DNA from: a virus
Strand: one strand, 5' to 3'
DNA: 27,981 nt
Virus record (IMG/VR): IMGVR_UViG_3300047174_000068
Location: 1-27,981 of that record
Shown piece after piece: positions 16,989 to 24,298 of this stretch. The position numbers and the translations under genes are program-made. How positions within the stretch are numbered: position 1 is the stretch's first letter; each line of letters opens with the position of its first letter. The notes under the pieces were generated by a model. That model ran no database searches. It was not told the origin of the DNA and worked only from the letters and a program-made list of their open reading frames with translations.

Positions 16989-17305
16989 CACTTAGCCCCC
17001 CTGCCCGATGTTTGCGGCGACTGGTCCGACTTTTTTGGTGCCGGGTCGGACTCTGCCGGGTCGTCGGGTAGACTGACCACGTTCTGGCGCTGGCCCGTGT
17101 AGGTCGCCTGCATGGCGACAAAGATGTCGCGAAACGCACGCGCGTAAGCGGTCTGCTCGACCCGATGGTCAGGGTCACACTCGATCGCCTTGTGGATCTG
17201 TCGATTGGCCAGCCGGGCAAACGCCGTGAGCATCTCCGGGAACGCCGGCGTGCCGCGCAGCTTCTGGATCGCGAGAACGGTCTCGTTGTCTAGGTTCAAG
17301 CTCAT
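16988..17305 (-). CDS. 105-aa protein between portal and scaffold genes
   Basis: MSLNLDNETVLAIQKLRGTPAF... The N-terminal 70 residues look helical and folded (FPEMLTAFARLANRQIHKAIECDP, then HRVEQTAYARAFRDIFVAMQA); the last 30 are charged and disordered. Similar small helical proteins often sit just before podophage scaffold genes, role unknown. ATG 17305 overlaps the upstream stop as ATGA; the stop overlaps the scaffold start. Two GGTC-N-GAC sites (17023-17031 and 17044-17052) lie in the C-terminal codons. Confidence 0.6.
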   Translation of the reverse strand: MSLNLDNETVLAIQKLRGTPAFPEMLTAFARLANRQIHKAIECDPDHRVEQTAYARAFRDIFVAMQATYTGQRQNVVSLPDDPAESDPAPKKSDQSPQTSGRGAK

Positions 17306-17622
17306 ACAATCACATCACTCTGGGTTTGATCGCCCGTGGGCTCCTTGGGGTAGAGTGTGTCACTACCGTAGTTGCCCATCGGGCCGGGACCGATGCCGCC
17401 CTGGCGCGGGCGCTTCTTGATGCCGCCGGAGCCTCCGCGGATCTCGTTCATGCCGGCGTGCGACACTGGCGCGGCGTTGGCGGCCGGCTGCGCGCCCAGC
17501 AACGAGTGGCCCTTGCCATACTGGCCCATCGACCGGCTGAGTGTGTCGCCGGGCGTGATAGTGTTTTTCTGACCCGGAAAGGTCAGACGTTGCATCTTGC
17601 CCGGCTTGCCGATGCCCTTCAT
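17302..17622 (-). CDS. 106-aa Gly/Pro-rich basic small protein
   Basis: ATG 17622 shares its A with the upstream TGA; a GTG one codon upstream is an alternative. MKGIGKPGKMQRLTFPGQKNTITPGDT..., rich in Gly, Pro, Lys, Ser and probably disordered. A palindrome copy (17362-17372) is read here as Asn-Tyr-Gly-Ser, a different frame from the Thr-Thr-Val-Val seen elsewhere. No family recognised; part of the portal-scaffold gene group and translationally coupled on both sides. Confidence 0.6.
   Translation of the reverse strand: MKGIGKPGKMQRLTFPGQKNTITPGDTLSRSMGQYGKGHSLLGAQPAANAAPVSHAGMNEIRGGSGGIKKRPRQGGIGPGPMGNYGSDTLYPKEPTGDQTQSDVIV
17362..17372. repeat. Dispersed palindrome, exact
   Basis: ACTAC-C-GTAGT in the gene 17302-17622, read as Asn-Tyr-Gly-Ser, which shows that the peptide is not what is conserved. 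Confidence 0.75.
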
Positions 17623-17933
17623 CACATCTCGCCCTTGCCGACGCCCTCGGTGGCGTAGCCCAGCTTGCTCCGGTCGTTCATCGGGTTCATGCGGCCGGCG
17701 TCCATGTTGGGTTTGCTACCCTTGGGGTAGGACCGGGATGACCCGGTCGGACCTTCGCCTTGACCCGAGGCAGGGCCGCCGGAAATCATCTCCAGCTTGG
17801 CCTCGCCCAGCTCCTTGGAGCCCGCCTTTCCCATGCTCATGGACCCGGCGTTGTCGGTCGGACCCTTTTTCGGGAAGACCGTTTTCTGGTCCTCGTAGTC
17901 GGTGTCGTCGGACGTCATCGGCATGTTAGCCAT
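17622..17933 (-). CDS. 103-aa Gly/Ser/Met-rich small protein after portal
   Basis: MANMPMTSDDTDYEDQKTVFPKKGPTDNAG... ATG 17933 lies inside the end of the portal gene (8-base overlap). Low complexity, polar, with many Met and Gly; no membrane segment. Three GGTC-N-GACC-type palindromes fall in or next to Gly-Pro-Thr codons. It resembles the next small protein downstream in style. Function unknown. Confidence 0.55.
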   Translation of the reverse strand: MANMPMTSDDTDYEDQKTVFPKKGPTDNAGSMSMGKAGSKELGEAKLEMISGGPASGQGEGPTGSSRSYPKGSKPNMDAGRMNPMNDRSKLGYATEGVGKGEM

Positions 17934-20100
17934 TGAACGGTGCTCCTTGCTGGAATGAGTTGACCGGCGGCGCGTTGTCGCTGTGCTGCGCCGGCGTGGG
18001 CTGGGGCGGCTGGTTGCCCATCGCCTGCTGCTGCGGGTTGTGTCCGCCCGGTTTGCCGTGGGTCGGACCGCCAGGTGGACCCCCCTGCCCTCCCCCCAAA
18101 GCTGCCTGCGCGGCCTGAACCTGCTTCTGCGCCTGTATTTGCGACTGTAGTGTTTGATCGTCCGGCACGATGTCGTCGGGTAGACCCAGACCCTGCGCCA
18201 GCGCGCGGAGCAGACGCGCGCGTCCGACCTCGCCGACGAGCTGGATATCCACCGGGTTGGACGTGAGCTGCAAAAACTGGAGCTGCTTCTGGCGCTCGGT
18301 ATCCTTGGCCGCGGCCACCCCGACGCCCTTGACCTGGATCTGCTCCTGGCCGGTGAGCATGCCGGACGTGTCGGTCAGCATGATCATGTCATACAGCTCG
18401 CGCAGACACGGTTCGAGCACATCGGCGTCGACGTTCGACGCCACGGTCTGGAGGATTTTGTCGGCGTTGCCCATGAGCTGGGAAAGCCCTGACGCGGTCC
18501 GACCGGCACCCGAGTTGACCCCCTGCCCCGTCATGTAGCGCGGCACGCCCGAGATGTCGTCGGCCAGCACGCCCATCTGCTGGTATACCTGGAGAAGCTC
18601 CTGCGCGTTGCTCTGCGGCTGGAAAAAACTGATCGGCTGACCGCCATTGCCGCCGGCCATCGGATCGCGGATCACATGCCAGCGTTTCCACGGATACAGC
18701 TCATCGGTGTCGGCGTTGGGTGCGACCGCGTCGTCGTCGATCACGACCTGCGGGCCTGAGCTAATGCTCATGTTGTTGACCAGCGAACGCAACGTCGCGT
18801 TGCTGACTTCCTGGATGTCCTCAAGAAGATCACTCAGCGCATGGCCGGCGACGGTGCCCGGCACCTTCTCGAAACTGGTCACGTAGTAGGGGTGGCGCTG
18901 GCGCAGCGACGGGTTGATCTGCGTCTTGATCGTGTAGCGCCCGATGACCCAGGTCTGCACCGAGTAATCCCGGTCCGGGTCGGGGATCATTTTCTGGTCC
19001 ACCCCGTATTGAAGCAGGGTCATACCCTGCATCCGACCAGTGTAGGCGAGGCAGTCGATGATGCCGGACTGGTTGAAATTAGGGTCTTCACGCCCCTCGT
19101 TGCGGGCCTGCTCGGAGTCCGTGGAGTCCCACCAGTCCCGGAACCCGTTCGGGTAGGACGTCAGCACCCCGCGGATCGCGTTCTGGTCATACCCCGGCAC
19201 ATCCATGAGTGCGTTCAGGTCTGCCCTGGTCAGACGCTGCCGCTCGATGATGTCAGCCTCGGAGATGTCGGACACGCCCGGCGTCCAGTAGATATTGAAC
19301 GGGCTCACCCGGTCCCAGCACAATGTCGGCGTTTGCCGCATGCTGGCTTGGTTGTTGATCCACTGGATTTGCGGCAGCATCCGCACGGTCGGACCTTTGA
19401 TGCACGCAAACGGAAAAATCGGCAGGTCGGTCAAAAACGCCCGCAGCGCCTCATAGAACCCGCCTTGGCGGAGAATATCCTCGACCTTGTTTGACGCCGA
19501 CGCTGCCTGCTCCATGGCCTGGCGCCGGGCCGCCTGCTCCGCCGAGTGCATCAGACCCATGACGCGCATATGCACCTGGTCCTGTATCACCGGCTGGCCC
19601 GCTTGCTTGAGGTTCGCGACCTCGCTGGCAACGAGCTGCATGATGTTCGCCCGGATCTCCGGTGGGACCGGCGGGTCTACCTGCGGGTCGATGTCCCACG
19701 GGCGCTCACCCGATAGGTAGACCTGGCGCAGCAGCGACGATGCACCGCGGCATTTGACGGCGACGATGCGGGCATACACCCGCGATCCGCCGAACTTCTG
19801 GATCTGTGCATATTGCTGGGGATTGTATTTCCCCTCAAACATGCGCTGGCAGCGCAAGAGCCGCTCGTTGAGCGGGTCGTCGCCCATATTCCGGGCGTTA
19901 CGAAATACGTTCCACTGTTTGTTGACGTAGGACGCGATGTCCGGGACGCCGCTATCGGGCGGCGGCACGACGGATGCCTGTGCGTCAAGCTGATCCTGCT
20001 TGGTGAGCGCGCCGCTCCCGACCACGCGAAGCAGGCCCTTGCGGGTCGCCACTGGCGGCGATGAACTGGTCTGACCTGGCAGTGCCTGCGGCACACCCAT
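17926..20100 (-). CDS. Portal protein
   Basis: 724 aa, nearly the same length as the P22 portal (725 aa). Features: YVNKQWNVFRNARN near residue 60, a clip/stem region with FACIKGPTVRML and SPFNIYWTPGVSDISEADIIERQRLTR, and late in the protein GVPRYMTGQGVNSGAGRTASGLSQLMGNADKIL, a pattern common to podophage portals (G..RTA.G.S.L). The C-terminus is Gln/Gly/Pro-rich. It forms the dodecameric ring at the packaging vertex and docks the terminase. ATG 20100 directly touches an AAAGG, a poor spacing; the in-frame GTG at 20094 would have a 6-nt spacer and may be the true start. First gene of the leftward late operon, divergent from terminase. Confidence 0.9.
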   Translation of the reverse strand: MGVPQALPGQTSSSPPVATRKGLLRVVGSGALTKQDQLDAQASVVPPPDSGVPDIASYVNKQWNVFRNARNMGDDPLNERLLRCQRMFEGKYNPQQYAQIQKFGGSRVYARIVAVKCRGASSLLRQVYLSGERPWDIDPQVDPPVPPEIRANIMQLVASEVANLKQAGQPVIQDQVHMRVMGLMHSAEQAARRQAMEQAASASNKVEDILRQGGFYEALRAFLTDLPIFPFACIKGPTVRMLPQIQWINNQASMRQTPTLCWDRVSPFNIYWTPGVSDISEADIIERQRLTRADLNALMDVPGYDQNAIRGVLTSYPNGFRDWWDSTDSEQARNEGREDPNFNQSGIIDCLAYTGRMQGMTLLQYGVDQKMIPDPDRDYSVQTWVIGRYTIKTQINPSLRQRHPYYVTSFEKVPGTVAGHALSDLLEDIQEVSNATLRSLVNNMSISSGPQVVIDDDAVAPNADTDELYPWKRWHVIRDPMAGGNGGQPISFFQPQSNAQELLQVYQQMGVLADDISGVPRYMTGQGVNSGAGRTASGLSQLMGNADKILQTVASNVDADVLEPCLRELYDMIMLTDTSGMLTGQEQIQVKGVGVAAAKDTERQKQLQFLQLTSNPVDIQLVGEVGRARLLRALAQGLGLPDDIVPDDQTLQSQIQAQKQVQAAQAALGGGQGGPPGGPTHGKPGGHNPQQQAMGNQPPQPTPAQHSDNAPPVNSFQQGAPFNG
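18141..18151. repeat. Dispersed palindrome, weak
   Basis: GCGAC-T-GTAGT near the 3' end of the portal gene; read as Thr-Leu-Gln-Ser. One arm mismatch and no flanking GGT, so it may be chance. Confidence 0.25.
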
Positions 20101-20113
20101 CCTTTCGTTGTTT

Positions 20114-20124
20114 ACTACGGTAGT
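20114..20124. promoter_or_regulatory. Dispersed palindrome in divergent portal/terminase control region
   Basis: ACTAC-G-GTAGT followed by GGTT, the only recognisable element between the leftward portal start (20100) and the rightward small terminase. On the minus strand a TGGACA lies upstream, as TTGACG does at 26955. The surrounding 21 bases (20108-20128) match 23227-23247 read on the other strand. Confidence 0.75.
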
Positions 20125-20138
20125 GGTTGTCCAGTATC

Positions 20139-20699
20139 ATGCGATGGAACTCTCTGCAACAACATTGGTGTAAGTTGTCAGAAACCATCGACCTGGCGAC
20201 CGTCGACGAGTATCCCGGTCATTTTGACGATCAGTTGCTTGGTCGTTTGATTAACGACGTCGCCAGGAAACTCTACACCAGCGAGGAAGTCGCCGCCCGC
20301 TATGGTCTTACCATGGACGGACTGCGGCGCATGCTGCGCCGGCCGGACGTGCTGCGCCGTGCCAGACGCGCCAAGGCGATGTTTGAGTCCGATGAGAACC
20401 TGCCCGATCAGGTGCGCAACCAGAGCCTCGTCGTCGTCAAAGAAAACATGGTCCACGTCGCGTCGATCTTCACGGACCCCAAGGCGACCGCTGCCCAGAA
20501 AACCGAGGCCATGAAGCTGTTCTCGCGCATGGGCGGCGTCGACGGGCTCGGCAACGACAAGGGCGAGCGCAGCACGTCGGCCCCCGTGTCGATCAATTTC
20601 AAGTTTGTCCACTCCGGTCAGACCGAGACGTTCACCGCGTCGGCCGCGCCGGTTGTCACGCTGGAGGCAGACCAGGATGTCGGACCAGGACAGCCATAA
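20139..20699 (+). CDS. Terminase small subunit (putative)
   Basis: 186 aa from ATG 20139. Residues about 46-70 (YTSEEVAARYGLTMDGLRRML) form a helix-turn-helix like the DNA-binding domain of small terminases; a helical oligomerisation region follows (KENMVHVASIFTDPKATAAQKTEAMKLFSRMGG). It is the first gene of the rightward terminase group. Start uncertain: ATG 20139 has no clear Shine-Dalgarno sequence; TTG 20175 follows a variant palindrome (20159-20171) and TTG 20127 lies within the 20114 site. Overlaps the next gene by 23 bases. The role is to recognise the packaging site; no packaging site could be identified. Confidence 0.65.
   Translation: MRWNSLQQHWCKLSETIDLATVDEYPGHFDDQLLGRLINDVARKLYTSEEVAARYGLTMDGLRRMLRRPDVLRRARRAKAMFESDENLPDQVRNQSLVVVKENMVHVASIFTDPKATAAQKTEAMKLFSRMGGVDGLGNDKGERSTSAPVSINFKFVHSGQTETFTASAAPVVTLEADQDVGPGQP
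20159..20171. repeat. Variant element ACWACRTTGGYGT, copy 2
   Basis: ACAACATTGGTGT, 35 bp after the divergent palindrome, in the leader or first codons of the small terminase gene. Confidence 0.45.
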
Positions 20700-20991
20700 A
20701 ATCGTCCCGATCTGGGAAGGCGTCGAGATCCCCAACCAGGCCGGCGCGAGCAATCAGGTCATAACGGCGCTGGAACTCGCGCTGGAGCGCGCCAGGCGCG
20801 GCGAGCTGACGGCAATCGCGATGGTCGCTGTCATGCCCAGCCGCAATGTATATCGCAGTTGGAGCCGAGGTCTGTGTGACCGCGCGACGCTGATTGGCGC
20901 CATCGAGTCGATGAAACACGAAATGATCGCCGAGTGGTTCGACGAGGTCCAGCCGGAAAATTACCCGATCGACATTGACCCCGCGTCGTGA
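20677..20991 (+). CDS. 104-aa conserved phage protein between terminase genes
   Basis: ATG 20677 has GGAGG 8 nt upstream, a strong site, although the frame is open earlier. MSDQDSHKIVPIWEG... then ALELALERARRGELTAIAMVAVMPSRNVYRSWSRG...LIGAIESMKHEM. The LERAR-GELTAIA-V-V-P pattern occurs in small proteins of unknown function that are frequent in tailed phages. Its stop overlaps the GTG start of the large terminase, so the two are co-translated. Confidence 0.65.
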   Translation: MSDQDSHKIVPIWEGVEIPNQAGASNQVITALELALERARRGELTAIAMVAVMPSRNVYRSWSRGLCDRATLIGAIESMKHEMIAEWFDEVQPENYPIDIDPAS

Positions 20992-22388
20992 GTTTCGACT
21001 ATTCCCCACCCAAGACGCTTGAGCAATACATGCTCAGTGACGCACTGGTCAGGTGCGCGGTCGGCCCTTTTGGCTCGGGCAAGACCATGGCGTCGGTGAT
21101 GGAGCTGTTGCGCCGGGCACGGACCCAGGCGCCTTACAAGGGAGTAAGATATTCACGTTTCGCGATCATCAGAAACACGCTCCAACAGCTCAAGACCACG
21201 GTTCTTGAAGACATCAAACAATATCTTAGTGATATTGTTGCATATAAAGTGACCGATCAAACCGTGCGCCTGCAATTCGCGCTGGATGACGGAACGAGCG
21301 TTCAGTCCGATTGGATCTTGATGCCGCTCGATACCAAAGAGGATGTGAAAAGACTGCTCTCCATGCAGCTCACCGGCGCCTGGGTCAACGAGGTCCGCGA
21401 AGTGCCGATCGAAGTGATCACCGCGCTGATCGGCCGCGTCGGGCGCTATCCCTCCAAGCTCATGGGCGGATGCACCTGGTATGGGATTATCCTCGATACC
21501 AACCCGTGGGACGTCGACTCCCCCTACCACGACAAATTCGTGCTCAATCCTGCCCGCGGCTGGCAGTTGTTTCACCAGCCATCAGGCATCGGCCCGCACG
21601 CCGAGAATGTCGAAAACCTGCCTTACGGGTATTATGAAAACCTGATGTCCGGCCGCGACACGGACTGGTCATCGGTGCATGTAGAAAGCGAGTGGGGGAC
21701 ATCGAACGCCGGCCAGGCCGTGTTCAGGCGGTCTTTCTACGCACCCGACCATGTGGTCGATCTGCCCGACGTGGTGGTCAATCCGGCCCGGCCACTCATG
21801 GTGATGATGGATTTTGGTCGGACCCCATCCGCCTTGATCGGTCAGACCGACGCGTATGATCGTCTTATAGTCTTTCAGGAAGTGGTCACCGAGGATATGG
21901 GCCTGGTGCAGATGGTGCGAGAGCGCCTAAAGCCGGTGCTCAACAGCGGTCCATATGTCAATCGCGCGGTGTTTGTCGTCGCGGACCCGTCCGGCGCGTT
22001 CAAAGGTCAGCTCACCGACGACTCGCCGTTCTCCGTCCTCAAAGATGAGGGGTTCATGGTCTACCCCGCGTCTACCAACGAGATCGAGCCCCGGCTGCGC
22101 GCCGTGGAAAAACGACTGTTGTTCAAAGCTATGGGACAACCTGGACTCCAGATAAATCGTGCGCTGTGCCCGACTCTTGTCATGGCGATGGGGTCTAAAT
22201 ACCGCTACCGGCGCAAGCAGACGGGTGTGCTCGACGATCTACCCGACAAGTCTCACCCATGGTCGGACGTGGCAGACTGTCTCCAGTATGGATGCCTGGC
22301 CGTGAGTTCTAACCTGGCGGGCAGGGTGCTTAGGCGCACCGCACCCCGCAATGCGGGGCCGGCGCCGAGTTATATGGGGTGGACCTGA
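20988..22388 (+). CDS. terL: Terminase large subunit
   Basis: 466 aa from GTG 20988, overlapping the upstream TGA as GTGA. ATPase: Walker A GPFGSGKT (residues 26-33) and Walker B-type GAWVNE (130-135) with catalytic E135. Nuclease (RNase H fold): D275 in MVMMDFGRT, D333 in VVADPSG, and D427/D430 in HPWSDVADCLQYG. This is a normal podophage TerL with all expected acidic residues. It drives DNA into the procapsid through the portal and cuts concatemers. It ends exactly where a leftward small gene ends (22389), so the two transcription units converge without a gap. Confidence 0.95.
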   Translation: MSFDYSPPKTLEQYMLSDALVRCAVGPFGSGKTMASVMELLRRARTQAPYKGVRYSRFAIIRNTLQQLKTTVLEDIKQYLSDIVAYKVTDQTVRLQFALDDGTSVQSDWILMPLDTKEDVKRLLSMQLTGAWVNEVREVPIEVITALIGRVGRYPSKLMGGCTWYGIILDTNPWDVDSPYHDKFVLNPARGWQLFHQPSGIGPHAENVENLPYGYYENLMSGRDTDWSSVHVESEWGTSNAGQAVFRRSFYAPDHVVDLPDVVVNPARPLMVMMDFGRTPSALIGQTDAYDRLIVFQEVVTEDMGLVQMVRERLKPVLNSGPYVNRAVFVVADPSGAFKGQLTDDSPFSVLKDEGFMVYPASTNEIEPRLRAVEKRLLFKAMGQPGLQINRALCPTLVMAMGSKYRYRRKQTGVLDDLPDKSHPWSDVADCLQYGCLAVSSNLAGRVLRRTAPRNAGPAPSYMGWT

Positions 22389-22547
22389 TTACTTGTTTCT
22401 AAACTCCAGCGCGGTCGCGATGCGGTCGAGATGGCTCTCCACACGCTCCACGAGCTTGATCGCCAGCATGGCCGCCTCGATCGCCTCGCGCGGCTCACCC
22501 TCACGCTGGAGCTGCTCGGCTATCAGCTCGGCCAGGCGCGATCTCAT
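22389..22547 (-). CDS. 52-aa helical small protein
   Basis: Short frame read directly: ATG 22547 (overlaps the upstream TGA as ATGA) to TAA at 22389-22391. MRSRLAELIAEQLQREGEPREAI... ending ALEFRNK; predicted as two amphipathic helices, highly charged. Coding-like: no rare residues, operon position, coupling to the hydrophobic gene upstream. Possible regulator or antiholin-like partner, but there is no specific evidence. Confidence 0.6.
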   Translation of the reverse strand: MRSRLAELIAEQLQREGEPREAIEAAMLAIKLVERVESHLDRIATALEFRNK

Positions 22548-22870
22548 GTCACGACTTTAAGCGGTGTGGGTGGCGTGGATGGGGCGGGGGGTTCGGGTAG
22601 TGGGGCAGGGGACGTCACAACGGTAGTGGTGACCGTGCCCGGCGCCGGGATGTTCTCGACCGCCTGGATGAGCTGGCCGACCAGAGCGGGCACACCCGAA
22701 CTCTCGGGGATGGCCAGCGCCACGGCGCCGGCCGCGAGCGTAGGCAGCGCATGCGCCACAGTGATGTCACCGGACACGACGGCGGTCGCCGTGCCGACGA
22801 GAGTAGCGATGCCGGCGATGCTCGTCGGTTGACGTAGCCACGCCACCACGCCGGTGAGCAGCCCCAGCAT
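22544..22870 (-). CDS. Holin-like hydrophobic protein
   Basis: 108 aa from ATG 22870, which shares its A with the upstream TGA. MLGLLTGVVAWLRQPTSIAG... two hydrophobic segments at about residues 17-33 and 38-54, then a Pro/Thr-rich tail. Small two-segment membrane proteins next to a lipoprotein gene are typical of lysis cassettes. No endolysin gene is visible nearby, so holin is a working label. The tail contains a palindrome copy (22617-22627) translated as TTTVV. Confidence 0.5.
   Translation of the reverse strand: MLGLLTGVVAWLRQPTSIAGIATLVGTATAVVSGDITVAHALPTLAAGAVALAIPESSGVPALVGQLIQAVENIPAPGTVTTTVVTSPAPLPEPPAPSTPPTPLKVVT
22617..22627. repeat. Dispersed palindrome, exact to pattern
   Basis: ACAAC-G-GTAGT followed by GGT; in the C-terminal tail of the holin-like gene, translated as Thr-Thr-Val-Val. 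Confidence 0.7.
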
Positions 22871-23211
22871 CAGTGCGCCGCCCCAGCTTGGGTGGGGGCG
22901 GGAGTGGCAGCGTCGGCACCCGCCGTAGTCGTGTGATGCACCGGCACCGTCGCCGCGGTATTCTCCACCGGGATCGCCGCGATCACCGCGCAAATCTTGT
23001 TGGCGTCAGCGATGGCGACTGCGTTGTGCGACACCAGGCTGGGGTCGACGCTCTCCAGATACACGACACCGGTCGCCTGGACCTGGCAATACACGCCGGC
23101 GTCCTGGATGGCGGTCGAGGTCGATGTGACCGGCACAAAACCGAGACTGCCAAGCCACTGACACCCGCTCAAACCCAGCGCGAGCAAAAGGGAAGCAAAA
23201 ATTTTTCGCAT
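22870..23211 (-). CDS. Small lipoprotein, possible spanin-type lysis protein
   Basis: 113 aa. N-terminal signal peptide with lipobox: MRKIFASLLLALGLSGC, acylated Cys at 17. The mature part is Ala/Thr/Val-rich with two further Cys residues and a Pro/Thr-rich end. Leftward cassette with the hydrophobic gene downstream suggests a lysis role (outer-membrane spanin), but outer spanins are usually shorter and this could instead be a superinfection-exclusion lipoprotein. ATG 23211 has GGGAG-like purines just upstream (minus strand GTGCTCCC is weak). A palindrome copy (23232-23242) lies 20 nt upstream. Confidence 0.6.
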   Translation of the reverse strand: MRKIFASLLLALGLSGCQWLGSLGFVPVTSTSTAIQDAGVYCQVQATGVVYLESVDPSLVSHNAVAIADANKICAVIAAIPVENTAATVPVHHTTTAGADAATPAPTQAGAAH

Positions 23212-23231
23212 GGGAGCACCACGGTTAAACC

Positions 23232-23242
23232 ACTACCGTAGT
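23232..23242. promoter_or_regulatory. Dispersed palindrome upstream of the lipoprotein gene
   Basis: ACTAC-C-GTAGT preceded by ACC, 20 nt before ATG 23211. In the direction of that gene it carries the same 21-base context as the copy before the terminase genes. Confidence 0.75.
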
Positions 23243-23341
23243 AAACAATTCCCGCTTTCTGAGCAACGCTATTTTTGTGATAGTTCTCCCCAGGCGCAAT
23301 CACGCGCCGGAGTCGCGTCGCTATGACGTAGAAAAACGAAA

Positions 23342-23359
23342 GGCGGCCAAAAGGCCGCC
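23342..23359 (-). terminator. Intrinsic terminator, leftward
   Basis: Perfect 7-bp stem GGCGGCC / GGCCGCC with a four-base loop; on the minus strand it is followed by TTTCGTTTTTC. It would end leftward transcripts from the 25.4-23.9 kb genes after they have crossed the winged-helix gene in antisense. Confidence 0.8.
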
Positions 23360-23508
23360 CTCCGGGAAAGATCAAGTTCCGCCGTCTGGAAACGGTCGAA
23401 CACGAGTTGTCGCAGATCTGATCCTTCCCGACATGCCGGTTTTTGGCAAGCCCTTTTTTGGGCTGGGCGGCGCTTTGTCTGAAATCTGTCATGGATTTAG
23501 GGGGTTTG

Positions 23509-23967
23509 ATGAAACGGGCGCGGCATCTCGTCCGCGATCGGAAGCTCACGCACAAGGCGTTCGCGGTGCTGGACACGATCGTGTTTGCTTGCCGGCAGCC
23601 AAGCCAGGACCGCGCCGCGGTCAGCTACACGAAGCTGTGTCGTCTGGCGGCAGTGTCTCGACCCACGGCAGTCGCGGCTGTGAAACAGCTCGTCGCGCTG
23701 CGGCTTCTCGCCAAGGAAAAACGTGGCGTGCTGGTGGTGTGGGGGCAGGGGTGGGCGTGGCGTCAGATCGCGAACGTATATGTGCTGATCTGCGAGTTAA
23801 GTCCGCGCCCGGTATATCAGAAGCTGGAATTAAAAAGAGGCCGACAAGAACGCGCGCAGGCATGGAGGGATGCCGCTCCGGTCTCTGGATGTGCGGACGC
23901 CGTCGAGTCGCTGGCTAATCTGCGGGCGCGGAGGGAGCTGGCGTTGGGCCTCGCCTGTCGCCGGTAG
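23509..23967 (+). CDS. Winged-helix DNA-binding protein
   Basis: 152 aa from ATG 23509 with AGGGGG upstream (short spacer); ATG 23491 is an alternative without a ribosome-binding site. MKRARHLVRDRKLTHKAFAVLDTIVFACRQ, then a helix-turn-helix at residues 38-70 (YTKLCRLAAVSRPTAVAAVKQLVAL), a beta wing (GVLVVWGQGWAWRQIANVYVL), and a basic C-terminus. The layout (KRAR start, LT.....VLD, HTH, ...N.Y.L) matches replication-type or regulatory proteins common on alphaproteobacterial plasmids and prophages. The only rightward gene in its neighbourhood; its 3' end overlaps the end of the leftward gene 23915-24298. Confidence 0.6.
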   Translation: MKRARHLVRDRKLTHKAFAVLDTIVFACRQPSQDRAAVSYTKLCRLAAVSRPTAVAAVKQLVALRLLAKEKRGVLVVWGQGWAWRQIANVYVLICELSPRPVYQKLELKRGRQERAQAWRDAAPVSGCADAVESLANLRARRELALGLACRR

Positions 23968-24298
23968 CGGCGCGCACCAGGTAGTCGAGCTGCCGGCCTA
24001 TGCCGACGATGCGTTCTTCGAGCACGGCGTAGTGCGAGGCACCTGCCGCGATGTTCTCGGCGTTGCGGTCGAGCCTGGTCGTGACGCGATTGATGTCCTC
24101 TTTGGTCGCGAGGTCTTCACGCATTTCTTTGATGTCCTGCTCTACCGAGTTCACGTCGTCGCGGATACTCTCCAGATCCTCCTTGACCTCTTTGCGCAAC
24201 TCCGAAATTGAATGGGATATGTATCGTTGCATACCGACCGCGGAGCCCACGAGTCCTAAGACCAGGAGCCCCGCCTGCATAAGTTCCTCGTCTGTCAT
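23915..24298 (-). CDS. Membrane-anchored coiled-coil protein
   Basis: 127 aa. Residues 8-26 (QAGLLVLGLVGSAVGMQRY) form one membrane segment; residues about 28-80 are a long charged heptad region (ISELRKEVKEDLESIRDDVNSVEQDIKEMRED), a clear coiled coil; the C-terminus is Pro/Ala-rich. Similar proteins in phages include XhlA-type haemolysin-like lysis partners and inner-membrane spanins, but the orientation and length allow other roles. ATG 24298 overlaps the upstream TGA as ATGA; the 3' end overlaps the convergent winged-helix gene by 53 bases. Confidence 0.6.
   Translation of the reverse strand: MTDEELMQAGLLVLGLVGSAVGMQRYISHSISELRKEVKEDLESIRDDVNSVEQDIKEMREDLATKEDINRVTTRLDRNAENIAAGASHYAVLEERIVGIGRQLDYLVRAATGDRRGPTPAPSAPAD

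Larger units (their letters stand above)
23212..23508. other. Noncoding gap with palindrome and leftward terminator
   Basis: About 300 bp between the lipoprotein start and the winged-helix gene. It contains a palindrome copy (23232-23242), a leftward terminator (23342-23359), and little else. Open frames crossing it on both strands have no ribosome-binding sites and unconvincing composition. A leftward promoter for the lipoprotein cassette is expected between 23250 and 23340; TTGCTC 17 nt before TACTAC (in the palindrome) is a weak candidate. Confidence 0.4.

Noticed and set aside
21158-21172. CTGATGA ... GAAA on the minus strand inside terL, resembling a hammerhead core
   Set aside because: Only four bases separate the two core boxes, so no stem II can form, and flanking stems are absent; chance match in a coding region.
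23169-23918. Frames crossing the 23.2-23.5 kb gap on both strands
   Set aside because: They read through a terminator and a palindrome, lack ribosome-binding sites and show no domain.
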